From NCBI RefSeq assembly GCF_029338355.1, contig NZ_CP119802.1, forward strand, positions 2,294,001-2,358,000: DNA of 64,000 bases, given 5' to 3'. The DNA comes from Halosegnis marinus (GTDB lineage: Archaea > Halobacteriota > Halobacteria > Halobacteriales > Haloarculaceae). Positions 50,923 to 59,658 of the stretch are shown here, in pieces (positions within the stretch are counted from its first letter, which is position 1; each line of letters begins with the position of its first letter). Made by a program: the position numbers and the translations under genes. The notes beneath the pieces were generated by a model. That model was not told the DNA's origin, searched no databases, and saw only the letters and a program-made list of their open reading frames with translations.

Positions 50923-52329
50923 ATGAGCGACGAGTTCCGAACCGAGGAGGACAGTCTCGGCGAGATGCAGGTGCCGGCGGACGCCTACTGGGGGGCACAG
51001 ACCCAGCGCGCGGTCGAGAACTTCCCCGTCTCGGGAGTCTCGTTCGGCCGGCGGTTCGTCCGCGCGCTCGGCGTCGTCAAGAAGTCGGCGGCGCGCGCCA
51101 ACAACGACCTCGGCCTGCTGGAGGACGAGCAGGCGGAGGCCATCGCCGCGGCGGCCGACGAGGTCATCGCCGGGGAGCACGACGACCAGTTCCCGGTCGA
51201 CGTGTTCCAGACCGGCTCCGGCACCTCCTCGAACATGAACGCGAACGAGGTCATCGCCAACCGCGCCGCCGAGATACTCGGGAAGGAGATCGGCGACCGC
51301 GTCGTCCACCCGAACGACCACGTCAACTACGGGCAGTCGTCGAACGACGTCATCCCGACCGCGATGCACGTCGCCGCGCTCGAAGCCGCCGTGAAGGACG
51401 TGCTTCCGGGGCTGGAGACGCTCGCCGAGGCGCTCGCGGACAAGGAGGCCGAGTTCGACGACGCCGTCAAGACGGGCCGCACGCACCTGCAGGACGCGAC
51501 GCCCGTGCGACTGGGCCAGGAGTTCGGGGGCTACCGCGTCCAGGTCGAGAAGGGCATCGAGCGCGTCGAGTCGACGCGCGACCGTCTCGGCGAACTCGCG
51601 CTCGGCGGGACCGCGGTCGGCACGGGTCTCAACACCCACCCCGAGTTTCCCGAGCGCGCGGCCGAGTATATCTCCGAGGAGACGGGCCTCGCGTTCCGCG
51701 AGGCCGACAACCACTTCGAGGCGCAGGCGGCCCACGACGCGATGAGCGAGGCCCACGGCGCGCTCCGCGTCGTCGCCGGGTCGCTCAACAAGATCGCCAA
51801 CGACCTGCGGCTGCTCGCCTCCGGCCCGCGCAACGGCCTCGGCGAGATAGAGCAGCCGGAGAACCAGCCCGGCTCTTCCATCATGCCGGGGAAGATCAAC
51901 CCGGTCGTCGCGGAGGCGGTCAACCAGGTCCACAAGCAGGTCGTCGGCAACGACGCCGCGGTCTCCGCGGGCGCGGCGGAGGGACAGATAGACCTGAACC
52001 TCTACAAGCCGGTCATCGCGCACAACTACCTCCAGTCGGCGGAGATGCTCGCCAACGTCGCCGAGGTGTTCGGCGAGCGGTTCGTCGCGAAGCTGGAGGC
52101 CGACCGCGCGCATATGGAGTCGCAGGTCGAGCAGTCCATGGCGCTCGCCACGGCGCTGAACCCGACCATCGGCTACGACAAGGCCTCGAAGGTGGCGAAG
52201 AAGGCGCTCGCGGAGGGGAAGACCGTCCGCGAGGTCGTCGTCGCCGAGGGCTACCTCACGGAGGAGGAGGCCGACGAGGTGCTCGACCCCGAGGCGATGA
52301 CCCACCGCGGCATCCTCGGCGACGACTAG
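50923..52329 (+). CDS. fumC: Class II fumarate hydratase
   Basis: 468 aa, fumarase C of the citric-acid cycle, which interconverts fumarate and malate. Signature segments are GSGTSSNMNANEV, HPNDHVNYGQSSNDV, KTGRTHLQDATPV and the active-site loop GSSIMPGKINPV. It is a homotetramer that needs no iron-sulfur cluster. The length is standard. The stop shares CTAG with the convergent lipoprotein gene. Confidence 0.95.
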   Translation: MSDEFRTEEDSLGEMQVPADAYWGAQTQRAVENFPVSGVSFGRRFVRALGVVKKSAARANNDLGLLEDEQAEAIAAAADEVIAGEHDDQFPVDVFQTGSGTSSNMNANEVIANRAAEILGKEIGDRVVHPNDHVNYGQSSNDVIPTAMHVAALEAAVKDVLPGLETLAEALADKEAEFDDAVKTGRTHLQDATPVRLGQEFGGYRVQVEKGIERVESTRDRLGELALGGTAVGTGLNTHPEFPERAAEYISEETGLAFREADNHFEAQAAHDAMSEAHGALRVVAGSLNKIANDLRLLASGPRNGLGEIEQPENQPGSSIMPGKINPVVAEAVNQVHKQVVGNDAAVSAGAAEGQIDLNLYKPVIAHNYLQSAEMLANVAEVFGERFVAKLEADRAHMESQVEQSMALATALNPTIGYDKASKVAKKALAEGKTVREVVVAEGYLTEEEADEVLDPEAMTHRGILGDD

Positions 52330-53096
52330 GCGGTCGCGTTCGTCCCGTTCGGCGCCCACCCCGGCGGCTCGAACGTCGCCCCCTCGATACGGACCGTCGC
52401 GAACTGCACGCGGTCGTTCTCGACGTACAGCGCGTCCAGCCGCAGCACCGTCCCGTCGGGCGCGACGACGGCAGTCACGGAGTAGTCCGAGGCGTTCGCC
52501 GGCCCGCCGCCCTCCCCCTGTACGAGCGCCGTCCCGTTCTCGAACACGGTGACCTCGGCCGTCTCCACGGCCAGATAGCGGGCGACGAGCGACCCCGCGA
52601 GCCGGCTCGGAACCCCCTCCGCGTCCGGCCCGGCCGCACTCGTCTCCGTCCCGTTGCGCGTGAGCGTCGTGGCGCGCGACCCGTTCACGTACGTGGCGTT
52701 GCGGAACGTCTCTATCGAGAGGCCGCCGCCGCGCTCCGTGACGAGCGAGCGGTTGACGACGTAGCGGTCCGGCGCGCCGGCCCGTACCTGCACGCGCGGC
52801 CCGACGTACACCGCCCCGAGCGACGGCTCCGGGCGGGCCTCGCGGCGGTCGTACTGGAGGGCGAACTCGGTGCCGGAGAGCGACGCCCGCGTGGCCGCCG
52901 CGAGCGCCGTGGCGTTCACCCCGTCATCCGCGAGCCCCGGCGGGTACACGACGGGGTCGGGCGTCGGGGCCGGCGTGGTCGTGGGGACGGGGGCGGCCGT
53001 CGCCGTCTCGCTCGGCGTCTGCTCCCCGCCGCCCGGCACCGCGGCGCCACAGCCGGCGAGGACGACGAGCACGGCGACGAGCAGCCGTCGGTACAT
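52326..53096 (-). CDS. Haloarchaeal lipoprotein (DUF7537-like)
   Basis: 256 aa. A short hydrophobic signal with lipobox VLAGC (Cys about 16) is followed by a Thr/Pro/Ala linker (about 25-48) and a beta-rich extracellular domain with many N-x-S/T sequons (NRS, NAT, NGS, NGT) that may be N-glycosylated. It resembles lipoproteins I recall as DUF7537. The function is unknown. Confidence 0.72.
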   Translation of the reverse strand: MYRRLLVAVLVVLAGCGAAVPGGGEQTPSETATAAPVPTTTPAPTPDPVVYPPGLADDGVNATALAAATRASLSGTEFALQYDRREARPEPSLGAVYVGPRVQVRAGAPDRYVVNRSLVTERGGGLSIETFRNATYVNGSRATTLTRNGTETSAAGPDAEGVPSRLAGSLVARYLAVETAEVTVFENGTALVQGEGGGPANASDYSVTAVVAPDGTVLRLDALYVENDRVQFATVRIEGATFEPPGWAPNGTNATA

Positions 53097-53161
53097 ACCC
53101 GTCCATGGGTCGGGGCCCCGATAGTCCCGGAAGTAGGGGCCGGCGTTGCCGGCACCGGCGC

Positions 53162-54289
53162 TCAGTCCGGCTCGGAGCCCAGCGCGGCGGCCGCCGCGGC
53201 GGGGGTCAGTTCCTCCCCGGCGAGCAGTTCGGGGAGCACGATGCGGGCCGTGTGGACGACGAGGACGAGCAGCAGCGGCCCGAGGAACAGGCCGTACCAG
53301 CCGAATACGGTCGTCCCGAGGACGTACGAGAGCATCGTCGCCCCGGTGTGGAGGCTCCGGCCCGAGAGGTACGGTCGGAGGACGGCCTGCGGGAGCAGGT
53401 CGAGGAAGACGAGCGCGACGGCGAACAGGGCGAGGGGGTAGACGACGAGGTCCGGCCGCGTCCGCGCCGCGACGAGCGCCAGCCCGCCCGTGAGGGGGAC
53501 GTACACGAGCTTGCCGACCACGACGGGGACGAAGCTCGCCAGCCCGGTGGCGAGCGCGAGCGCGGTCGGAATCGGGACGGCGACGGCCGGCGGGGCGAGG
53601 AGGTTGTAGGCGTTGTACACGACGGCCGCGCCGACCGCCACGAGGGCGACGGTGAAGACGTTCCCGAGGTAGACGGTTTCGAGGTCGCGGTCGGCCGCCG
53701 TCAGGAACGCGTCGAGCACCGACTCGTCCTCGAAGAGGTGGTCGCGACCCCACGCCCGCAGGCGGTCGCCGTCCTGCAGGAGGAAGTACGCGATGGCGCC
53801 GGCGACGAAGGTGACGAACAGCACGCGGCCGGCGGCGGCGAGAACGGCCATCGCCGCGTCTGCGGCCCGGCCCGCGGCGCCGGCGTTGGTCCGGAGGACG
53901 GCGACGGGGTCGTTCAGCGCGGCCGCGAGGGTCTCCCGGCGGGTCGCGGAGAGCGCCTCGTCGCCGAGGTACGGCGCGAGCAGGTCGCTTACGGCCGGCG
54001 AGGCGCCGCCGAGGAACCCGGACAGCTCGCTCGTCGCCACGACGACGATGTAGCCGACGACCACCACGAGCGGGACGATGACGCCGACGAAGGTCGCGGT
54101 CGCCGCGGCGCTCTCGGCGACGTGCTCGTCGAGCCGGCGGTGGAGCGGCCGCACGACGTAGTAGACGAACAGGCCGAGGACGGCGACCCCGACCACGCGT
54201 TCGAGGACGGCGGCGAGCACGACGGCGAGCCCGGCGACGACCAGCCACCAGCCGAGCCGCGCGTTCGAGGCGTCGGGGAGCGATACCAT
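53162..54289 (-). CDS. AI-2E family transporter
   Basis: 375 aa, about eight helices with the family core (VYNAYNLLAPPAVAVPIPTA onward, then FVPVVVGKLVYVPL, DLLPQAVLRPYLSGRSLH and GLFLGPLLLVLVVH). Family members include autoinducer-2 exporters and Na+(Li+)/H+ antiporters; in haloarchaea an autoinducer role is doubtful and an ion-export role is possible. It is 65 bp from the lipoprotein gene on the same strand. Confidence 0.88.
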   Translation of the reverse strand: MVSLPDASNARLGWWLVVAGLAVVLAAVLERVVGVAVLGLFVYYVVRPLHRRLDEHVAESAAATATFVGVIVPLVVVVGYIVVVATSELSGFLGGASPAVSDLLAPYLGDEALSATRRETLAAALNDPVAVLRTNAGAAGRAADAAMAVLAAAGRVLFVTFVAGAIAYFLLQDGDRLRAWGRDHLFEDESVLDAFLTAADRDLETVYLGNVFTVALVAVGAAVVYNAYNLLAPPAVAVPIPTALALATGLASFVPVVVGKLVYVPLTGGLALVAARTRPDLVVYPLALFAVALVFLDLLPQAVLRPYLSGRSLHTGATMLSYVLGTTVFGWYGLFLGPLLLVLVVHTARIVLPELLAGEELTPAAAAAALGSEPD

Positions 54290-54334
54290 AGGCCGGGTTC
54301 AGCCCCGAGCGCCGAAAGCCTGGGGGGAGGGGTA

Positions 54335-54634
54335 TCAGTCGGCGTACATCGAGTAGGCGATGAGCGCGAGGCCGGCGAACTGCGCGACCCGCACCGCGAG
54401 GCGCAGCCCGTCCTGGTACGCGAGCGGGACGAACCGGAACTGGAGGACGACGCTCGTGAGGAAGGCGAGCGCGTACGCCACCCCGAACAGCAGCACCATC
54501 CCGACCGAGAGGTAGAGCATCCGGCGGTCGCGGTTGCGGCGCAGCCCCCGGTACGCCTGGTACGCGATGAACAGCCCGAGCAGGACCGACCCGGCCGCGA
54601 ACGCGAGCACCAGCGCCCCGAGCGCCGTCGTCAC
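54335..54634 (-). CDS. Three-helix membrane protein (DUF7521-like)
   Basis: 99 aa from GTG 54634, which overlaps the HTH gene stop by GTGA; GTG 54649 would add five residues. Three helices (LGALVLAFAAGSVLLGLFIA, MLYLSVGMVLLFGVAYALAF and a last one around FAGLALIAYSM) with a basic loop (RGLRRNRDRRM). It resembles haloarchaeal proteins I recall as DUF7521, which often accompany an HTH gene. The function is unknown, but coupling suggests the regulator senses the membrane state through it. Confidence 0.72.
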   Translation of the reverse strand: MTTALGALVLAFAAGSVLLGLFIAYQAYRGLRRNRDRRMLYLSVGMVLLFGVAYALAFLTSVVLQFRFVPLAYQDGLRLAVRVAQFAGLALIAYSMYAD

Positions 54635-54978
54635 GGGAACCGCCTCCACAGGTCGGTGAGGGTGTCGGCGGCGTCGCGCTCCCCGTCCGTCTCCACCTCG
54701 ACCGCGAACTCCCCCTCGCGGAGTTCGACCGAGACGCGCTCGAGCGTCGCCGTGTACACCGTCTCGTGGTGGCCGTCCGAGCGGGGCCGGGTCGCCTCCG
54801 CGACGAGCCCCGCCTCGCGCAGCCGTTCCAGCCGCCGGTACACCGTCTGCTTCGAGGCGTCGAGGGTCGCCGCGAGCTCCGTCGCCGACCGTGCCCTGCC
54901 GTCGGTCGCGGCCAGCACCGCGCGGGCGTACTCGTCGTCGAGGAGGGCGACGACCGTCTCGAAGCCGGGGTCCGTCAC
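54631..54978 (-). CDS. Winged-helix regulator (ArsR-like)
   Basis: 115 aa from GTG 54978 (MTDPGFETVVALLDDEYAR). The winged helix occupies about residues 10-75: ARSATELAATLDASKQTVYR is the helix-turn-helix and LREAGLVAEATRPRSDGHHE the wing. The last 35 residues are acidic. It overlaps the membrane protein gene downstream, forming a regulator/membrane-protein pair. Confidence 0.8.
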   Translation of the reverse strand: MTDPGFETVVALLDDEYARAVLAATDGRARSATELAATLDASKQTVYRRLERLREAGLVAEATRPRSDGHHETVYTATLERVSVELREGEFAVEVETDGERDAADTLTDLWRRFP

Positions 54979-55064
54979 CGGCGGCCCTCCGCGGACGGCG
55001 GCCGGGCCGGCGTGCGGGCGCGGCGCGGGAGTGGGGTGGGTGACATCGGCGATGCGTGTGTGAA

Positions 55065-56258
55065 TCACGGGAGGGTGTAGGTGAACAGCCGGGCGGAGCG
55101 GTCCGCCGTCGGGCGGTAGGTGAGCCACACCCGTTCGGTCGCGTCGTCCACCGGCACCGTCAAGCTGTCGCCGGGCTCGACCGTCCCGCCCGGGAACGAG
55201 GCGTCGGCGACGCTCGACTCCCCGCCGGCCGAGCGCTCGACTTCCAGTTTGTCGGCATCGACCGACTCGCCGGCCTCGTGACGGACGGTCACGGTCGCGT
55301 CCCCGTGGCTCGCGCCCCACGTGACCTGCGGGAACGTCACGGGGTCGCGACCGGTCGTCGCGCTCGCCGGGAACCACTCCTCGACGACGGCGAAACGGTC
55401 CTCGGCGGTCACCTCGGCGCGGGCCGACTCGACGGCCCGACGGTCGCCGCGCAGGGCGCGCTCGATGCGACCGACCGGCACCGCGACGCCCTCGGGGTAG
55501 AGGGTGTGACTCACGACGTAGGTGCCGCGGTCGTCCGCGACGCTGGCCACGGCCCCGCCCAGTGCCTCGTCCGTGGGGTCGTAGCCCACGGGGCCGACCC
55601 AGTTCGCGGCCCGCTCGCCGGTCGCGGCGGTGAGCGCCGCGTAGTCGTCGTTCGCCTCGTGCTCGCGCTCGATGCGGCCCGCGCCCGCATCGGCTATCGC
55701 GCGAACGACGGCGCCGGTGTCGCCCTCGCCGACCGAACTCGCCCACACGACCGTCCCGTCGCGGACGGCGACGGTCCGGGGCATATCGTCGCGCGCGTAC
55801 AGCGCGTAGCCCTCGTACTCGCCGGCGGCCGTGTAGCCGGTGCCGTCGAGCGCGTCCGCGACGACGGCCGGGTCGACCTCGCCGGTCAGGACGACGCCGT
55901 CGTCCACCATCACGGCGCGGTCGTAGTGGTCGTAGCCGTAGCCGAACCAGTCGATGCGGCCCGTCATCACCTGCCGCGCGAACGCGGTGATGGCCCACCC
56001 GTTGTCGGTCCCCGGGGCGGTCCGGCGCGCGGCGATGACGTTGTCGGGGTTCACGCCGGCGGTCCCGGGGACGGCCGACGACGCGGGTATCCATCGGCGG
56101 TAGGTCGGCGGGTCGGCCGCGGGCACGTCCACGCGCCCGACGGTCACGCGGGAGCCGAGCGGCGGGAGCACCTCGACACAGCCGGCGGTCGCGGCGGTCG
56201 CGGCCGCGCCGATGCCGGCGAGCAGGCCGCGGCGGGTCGTGGAGCGGGCGGGGTCCAT
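55065..56258 (-). CDS. Tat-exported lipoprotein, haloarchaeal hypothetical
   Basis: 397 aa. The N terminus TTRRGLLAGIG is a twin-arginine signal and TAGC a lipobox (Cys about 27), so the mature protein is anchored outside the cell. The sequence is acidic, beta-rich, with repeated Asp/Val segments (VMVDDGVVLTGEVDPAVVAD) and a C-terminal beta-sandwich-like part (VTVRHEAGESVDADKLEVE). No enzyme motif recognised. It faces gatE across 127 bp. Confidence 0.72.
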   Translation of the reverse strand: MDPARSTTRRGLLAGIGAAATAATAGCVEVLPPLGSRVTVGRVDVPAADPPTYRRWIPASSAVPGTAGVNPDNVIAARRTAPGTDNGWAITAFARQVMTGRIDWFGYGYDHYDRAVMVDDGVVLTGEVDPAVVADALDGTGYTAAGEYEGYALYARDDMPRTVAVRDGTVVWASSVGEGDTGAVVRAIADAGAGRIEREHEANDDYAALTAATGERAANWVGPVGYDPTDEALGGAVASVADDRGTYVVSHTLYPEGVAVPVGRIERALRGDRRAVESARAEVTAEDRFAVVEEWFPASATTGRDPVTFPQVTWGASHGDATVTVRHEAGESVDADKLEVERSAGGESSVADASFPGGTVEPGDSLTVPVDDATERVWLTYRPTADRSARLFTYTLP

Positions 56259-56385
56259 ACCCGGTCGTGCCGGCGCCCCGGCGTATAACCCCCCGGCCGC
56301 TCTCCGGCGCGGGAACTCGGGGAAACGCTCTTGTACGGCGGGCGGACTGGATGGTTTTTTGCCGCCCGCCGTGTCAGCCCCGGTA

Positions 56386-58242
56386 ATGACCGACTACGAC
56401 TACGACGAGGTGGGGCTGGTCGCCGGGCTGGAGATACACCAACAGCTCGACACGGCGACGAAGCTCTTCTGTAACTGCCCGACCGTCCGCCGCGAGCCGG
56501 CCGAGTCCGAGCGGTCGTTCGTCCGCTACCTCCATCCGACGCGCTCGGAGCTCGGGGAGATAGACGAGGCCGCGCTGGAGGAGTCGCGCGTCGACCGGGA
56601 GTTCACCTACCTCGCGTACGACTCGACGTGTCTCGTCGAGGAGGACGACGAGCCGCCCCGGCGGCTGGACGACGAGGCGCTGGAGACGACCCTGGAGATA
56701 GCGACGCTGCTCGACGCGACGGTCGCGGACCAGGCGCACGTGATGCGGAAGATCGTCGTCGACGGCTCGAACACCTCGGGCTTTCAGCGCTCCACGCTCG
56801 TCGCCAACGACGGCGAGATAACGACCTCCGAGGGGCCGGTCGGCATCGAGGACCTCCTGCTCGAAGAGGAGTCCGCCGCCCGCGTCGAGGAGACGGACGA
56901 CGGCGTCACCTTCGGCCTCGACCGGCTCGGCATCCCGCTCGTCGAGATAGGGACGAAGCCGGACATCCGCTCGCCCGAGCAGGCGCGGGAGGCCGCCGAG
57001 CGCATCGGGATGCTGCTGCGCTCGACGGGGAAGGTCAAGCGCGGCCTCGGCACCATCCGGCAGGACGTGAACGTCTCCATCGCCGAGGGCGCCCGCGTCG
57101 AACTGAAGGGCGTCCAGTCGCTCGACGACCTGGAGGACCTCGTGCGCGGCGAGGTCGGCCGGCAGGTCGAACTGCTCGCCATCGGCGAGGAGCTCCGCGA
57201 GCGCGACGCCTCGGTGGGCGACCCGACGGACGTGACGGACACCTTCACGGACACCGATTCCGGCGTCATCGCCGGCGCGGAGCGCGTGACGGCCGTTCGG
57301 CTGGGCGGCTTCGACGGCCTCGTCGGCCGGGAGATACAGCCCGACCGCCGCCTCGGCACCGAACTGTCCGACCACGCCAAGCGGAGCGGCGCGGGCGGCA
57401 TCTTCCACACGGACGAGCTGCCGGCCTACGGCGTCACGGAGTCCGAGGTTGAGGCGCTCCGCAAGGCCGTCGGCGCGGACGCGGAGGACGCCGTCGCGCT
57501 CGTCGCCGCCGAGAGCGACGTGGCCGAGGCCGCCATCGCCGCCGCCGCGGAGCGCGCCGAAACGGCCATCGAGGGCGTGCCCGAGGAGACGCGCGACGCG
57601 CTCCCGGACGGCACCTCCCGCTACCTCCGGCCCCTGCCGGGCGCGGCGCGGATGTACCCCGAGACGGACGTGCCGCCCGTCGAACCGGACCCGAGCGCCG
57701 TCGAGGCCCCGGAACTGCTCACCGAGCGCGTCGAGCGGTACGCGGCCGACCACGGCCTCGACGCGGGCCTCGCCGAGCAGGTCGCCTACGGCCAGTACAT
57801 GCCCGTGTACGAGGACGCCGTGGACGCGGGCGTCGACCCGACGTTCGCCGCGACGACGCTCGAATCCACGCTCACGGAACTGCGTCGCGACGACGTGGCC
57901 GTCGAGAACCTCACGGACGACCGCCTGCTCGCCGTGATGGCGCTCGTGGAGGACGGCGACCTCGCGAAGGAGGGCGTCGGCGACGTGCTCGCGACGCTCG
58001 CCGAGGACCCCTCGCTGTCGGCCGAGGAGGCCGTCGAGGCGGCCGGGCTCTCGGGCGTGAGCGAGGCAGAGGTCCGCGAGGCCGTCGTCGAGGTCGTCGA
58101 GCGTAACGAGGAACAGGTCGCGGAGGAGGGAATGGGCGCCTTCTCCGGGCTGATGGGCGAGGCGATGGGCGCGCTCCGCGGGAAGGCGGACGGCGAGGTC
58201 GTCTCCGCCGTGCTGCGCGAGGAGATCGGGAAGCGCTCGTAG
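56386..58242 (+). CDS. gatE: Glu-tRNA(Gln) amidotransferase subunit E
   Basis: 618 aa. It is the tRNA-binding and kinase/transamidase half of the archaeal GatDE complex that turns Glu-tRNA(Gln) into Gln-tRNA(Gln). GLEIHQQLDTATKLFCNCP is the GatB/GatE signature; VDGSNTSGFQRS, RLGIPLVEIGTKPDI and IRQDVNVSI follow. An AspRS-like insertion (about 270-400) marks it as GatE, not GatB, and a YqeY-like tail ends the protein. ATG 56386 is chosen as an upstream opening lies in the other gene's promoter region; a T-rich TGGTTTTTTG about 30 nt before is its TATA-like element. gatD is elsewhere. Confidence 0.95.
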   Translation: MTDYDYDEVGLVAGLEIHQQLDTATKLFCNCPTVRREPAESERSFVRYLHPTRSELGEIDEAALEESRVDREFTYLAYDSTCLVEEDDEPPRRLDDEALETTLEIATLLDATVADQAHVMRKIVVDGSNTSGFQRSTLVANDGEITTSEGPVGIEDLLLEEESAARVEETDDGVTFGLDRLGIPLVEIGTKPDIRSPEQAREAAERIGMLLRSTGKVKRGLGTIRQDVNVSIAEGARVELKGVQSLDDLEDLVRGEVGRQVELLAIGEELRERDASVGDPTDVTDTFTDTDSGVIAGAERVTAVRLGGFDGLVGREIQPDRRLGTELSDHAKRSGAGGIFHTDELPAYGVTESEVEALRKAVGADAEDAVALVAAESDVAEAAIAAAAERAETAIEGVPEETRDALPDGTSRYLRPLPGAARMYPETDVPPVEPDPSAVEAPELLTERVERYAADHGLDAGLAEQVAYGQYMPVYEDAVDAGVDPTFAATTLESTLTELRRDDVAVENLTDDRLLAVMALVEDGDLAKEGVGDVLATLAEDPSLSAEEAVEAAGLSGVSEAEVREAVVEVVERNEEQVAEEGMGAFSGLMGEAMGALRGKADGEVVSAVLREEIGKRS

Positions 58243-58245
58243 GCG

Positions 58246-58968
58246 CTAGTCGTCGTCGGGCGGGTCGGCGAACATCGCCGCGCGGCGGAACACCCCGCGG
58301 AGGGTACGTGCCTCGCGAGGGGTCGGGTGGGCGCGACCCACGAGTCTGCGGAACAGGCGCGCCGTCTTGGCGCGCTTTCCCTCGGGGTGATTGATACGCT
58401 CCAGCAGCGCCGCGAACTGTTCGTGGAGGCCCTCTATCTCGGGTTCGTCCGCGCGCTCCACCGCGTCGGGGTGTTGGGTCTCCGCGACGGAGAGGTCGCG
58501 GAGCTCGTAGAGGACGACGGTCGCGGCCTGTCCGAGGTTGAGGACGGGGTACTCCGCGCTCGCCGGGATGGACACCACCTCGTCGAGGCGCGCGAGTTCC
58601 TCGTTCGTGAGGCCGACGCGCTCGCGGCCGAACACGACGCAGGTGTCCGTCTCCACGTCGCGCAGCGAGTCGGCGAGGTCCGCGGGCGTCCGATACGGGT
58701 AGCGGACGTGCTTGCGGGCGTCCTCGTTCGTGACGGCCGTGGTCCCGACGGTGTGGAACCGCTCGACGAGGTCGTCGAACGTCGTCTCCGTCGCGTTCGG
58801 GAGCACGTCCTCGCGGGCGTGGCCGGCGAAGCCGTACGCCTCGCCCTCGGGGTCGAGGGCCGGCGGGTCCACGAGGTAGAGGTCGGAGAGGCCGAAGTTC
58901 TTCATCGCGCGGGCGATGGTGCCGACGTTGCCCGGCGTCTCCGCGCCGACGACCGCGACCGATATCAT
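58246..58968 (-). CDS. trmJ: TrmJ-type tRNA 2'-O-methyltransferase
   Basis: 240 aa SPOUT-fold enzyme. The signature ETPGNVGTIARAMKNFG is at the N terminus, and VFGRERVGLTNEELA and IPASAEYPVLNLGQAATV form the knotted SAM site. Archaeal TrmJ methylates the ribose of C32 in tRNA. The C-terminal 70 residues are basic and helical, as in the family. The ATG overlaps the stop of the upstream acidic-tailed gene, and the 3' end lies 3 bp from gatE. Confidence 0.9.
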   Translation of the reverse strand: MISVAVVGAETPGNVGTIARAMKNFGLSDLYLVDPPALDPEGEAYGFAGHAREDVLPNATETTFDDLVERFHTVGTTAVTNEDARKHVRYPYRTPADLADSLRDVETDTCVVFGRERVGLTNEELARLDEVVSIPASAEYPVLNLGQAATVVLYELRDLSVAETQHPDAVERADEPEIEGLHEQFAALLERINHPEGKRAKTARLFRRLVGRAHPTPREARTLRGVFRRAAMFADPPDDD

Positions 58969-59555
58969 ACGTCGAGGTCGCCCAGCCGCGAGTCGTCCGG
59001 CACGTCGTCGTCCCCGTCGTCGGGGTCGTCGATGTCGAGGTCGTCGAGGTCCACGTCCAGCGCGTCGAGGTCCTCGTCGTCGAGCTTGGCGAGCTCCTCC
59101 TCCAGCGTGGGCATGTCCACGTCCGGCTGGGGCCGGGGCACGTCGTCGGGGTCGGTGTTGACGTACTCCATCCCGCCGTAGTCCTCCGGCGCGCGATTCC
59201 CGTCGTCGAACCACGCGTAGAAGTCGTCCTCGAACTCGCTGGGGCGGTTCGTCAGGTCGGCCCCGCCCCGCTCGCGGAACCAGTAGAGGAAGTCCGGTTC
59301 GTGGTCGGCACACAGCACGACCTCGTGGAGGGGTTCGCCGTAGACGATGCGCGCGACGTTACACTGCTCGATGTTGGCGTCGCCGTGGATCAGCCAGCAG
59401 GCGTCGCAGGGCTGGCCCGCGACCACGGAGAGGCGGACGATGCGCTCGCGCGTGTCCGTGTCCATCTCGTCGAGCGGGCGCAGTTCCCCCTCGTCGGTGA
59501 ACACGTCGTCCTCGTCGAAGCGCCACCCCCGCAGCGCGATGGAGACCTTTCCCAT
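58965..59555 (-). CDS. Conserved haloarchaeal protein with acidic tail
   Basis: 196 aa. An N-terminal domain of about 115 residues carries CDACWLIHGDANIEQC and CADHEPDF, a possible metal site (Cys, Cys, His, Cys, Cys, His). The last 60 residues are almost all Asp/Glu/Leu (LDALDVDLDDLDIDDPDD), probably disordered. It is co-translated with trmJ through an ATGA overlap, so a tRNA- or RNA-related role is plausible. The function is unknown. The start ATG follows GTGGT. Confidence 0.7.
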   Translation of the reverse strand: MGKVSIALRGWRFDEDDVFTDEGELRPLDEMDTDTRERIVRLSVVAGQPCDACWLIHGDANIEQCNVARIVYGEPLHEVVLCADHEPDFLYWFRERGGADLTNRPSEFEDDFYAWFDDGNRAPEDYGGMEYVNTDPDDVPRPQPDVDMPTLEEELAKLDDEDLDALDVDLDDLDIDDPDDGDDDVPDDSRLGDLDV

Positions 59556-59658
59556 ACCACGACACGGGGGTCGCGGGGTAAAAGCGGCGCGAAGCCGCGC
59601 ACTCCCACGGGCCGCCGGCTTCCCCGGACTTATCGGCCGTGCGCCCCTCGTCGCGGGT

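Noticed and set aside
50310-53441. Apparent 1043-residue plus-strand protein across fumC
   Set aside because: Out-of-frame reading of fumC and its flanks; Arg/Gly/Pro-rich translation unlike haloarchaeal proteins.
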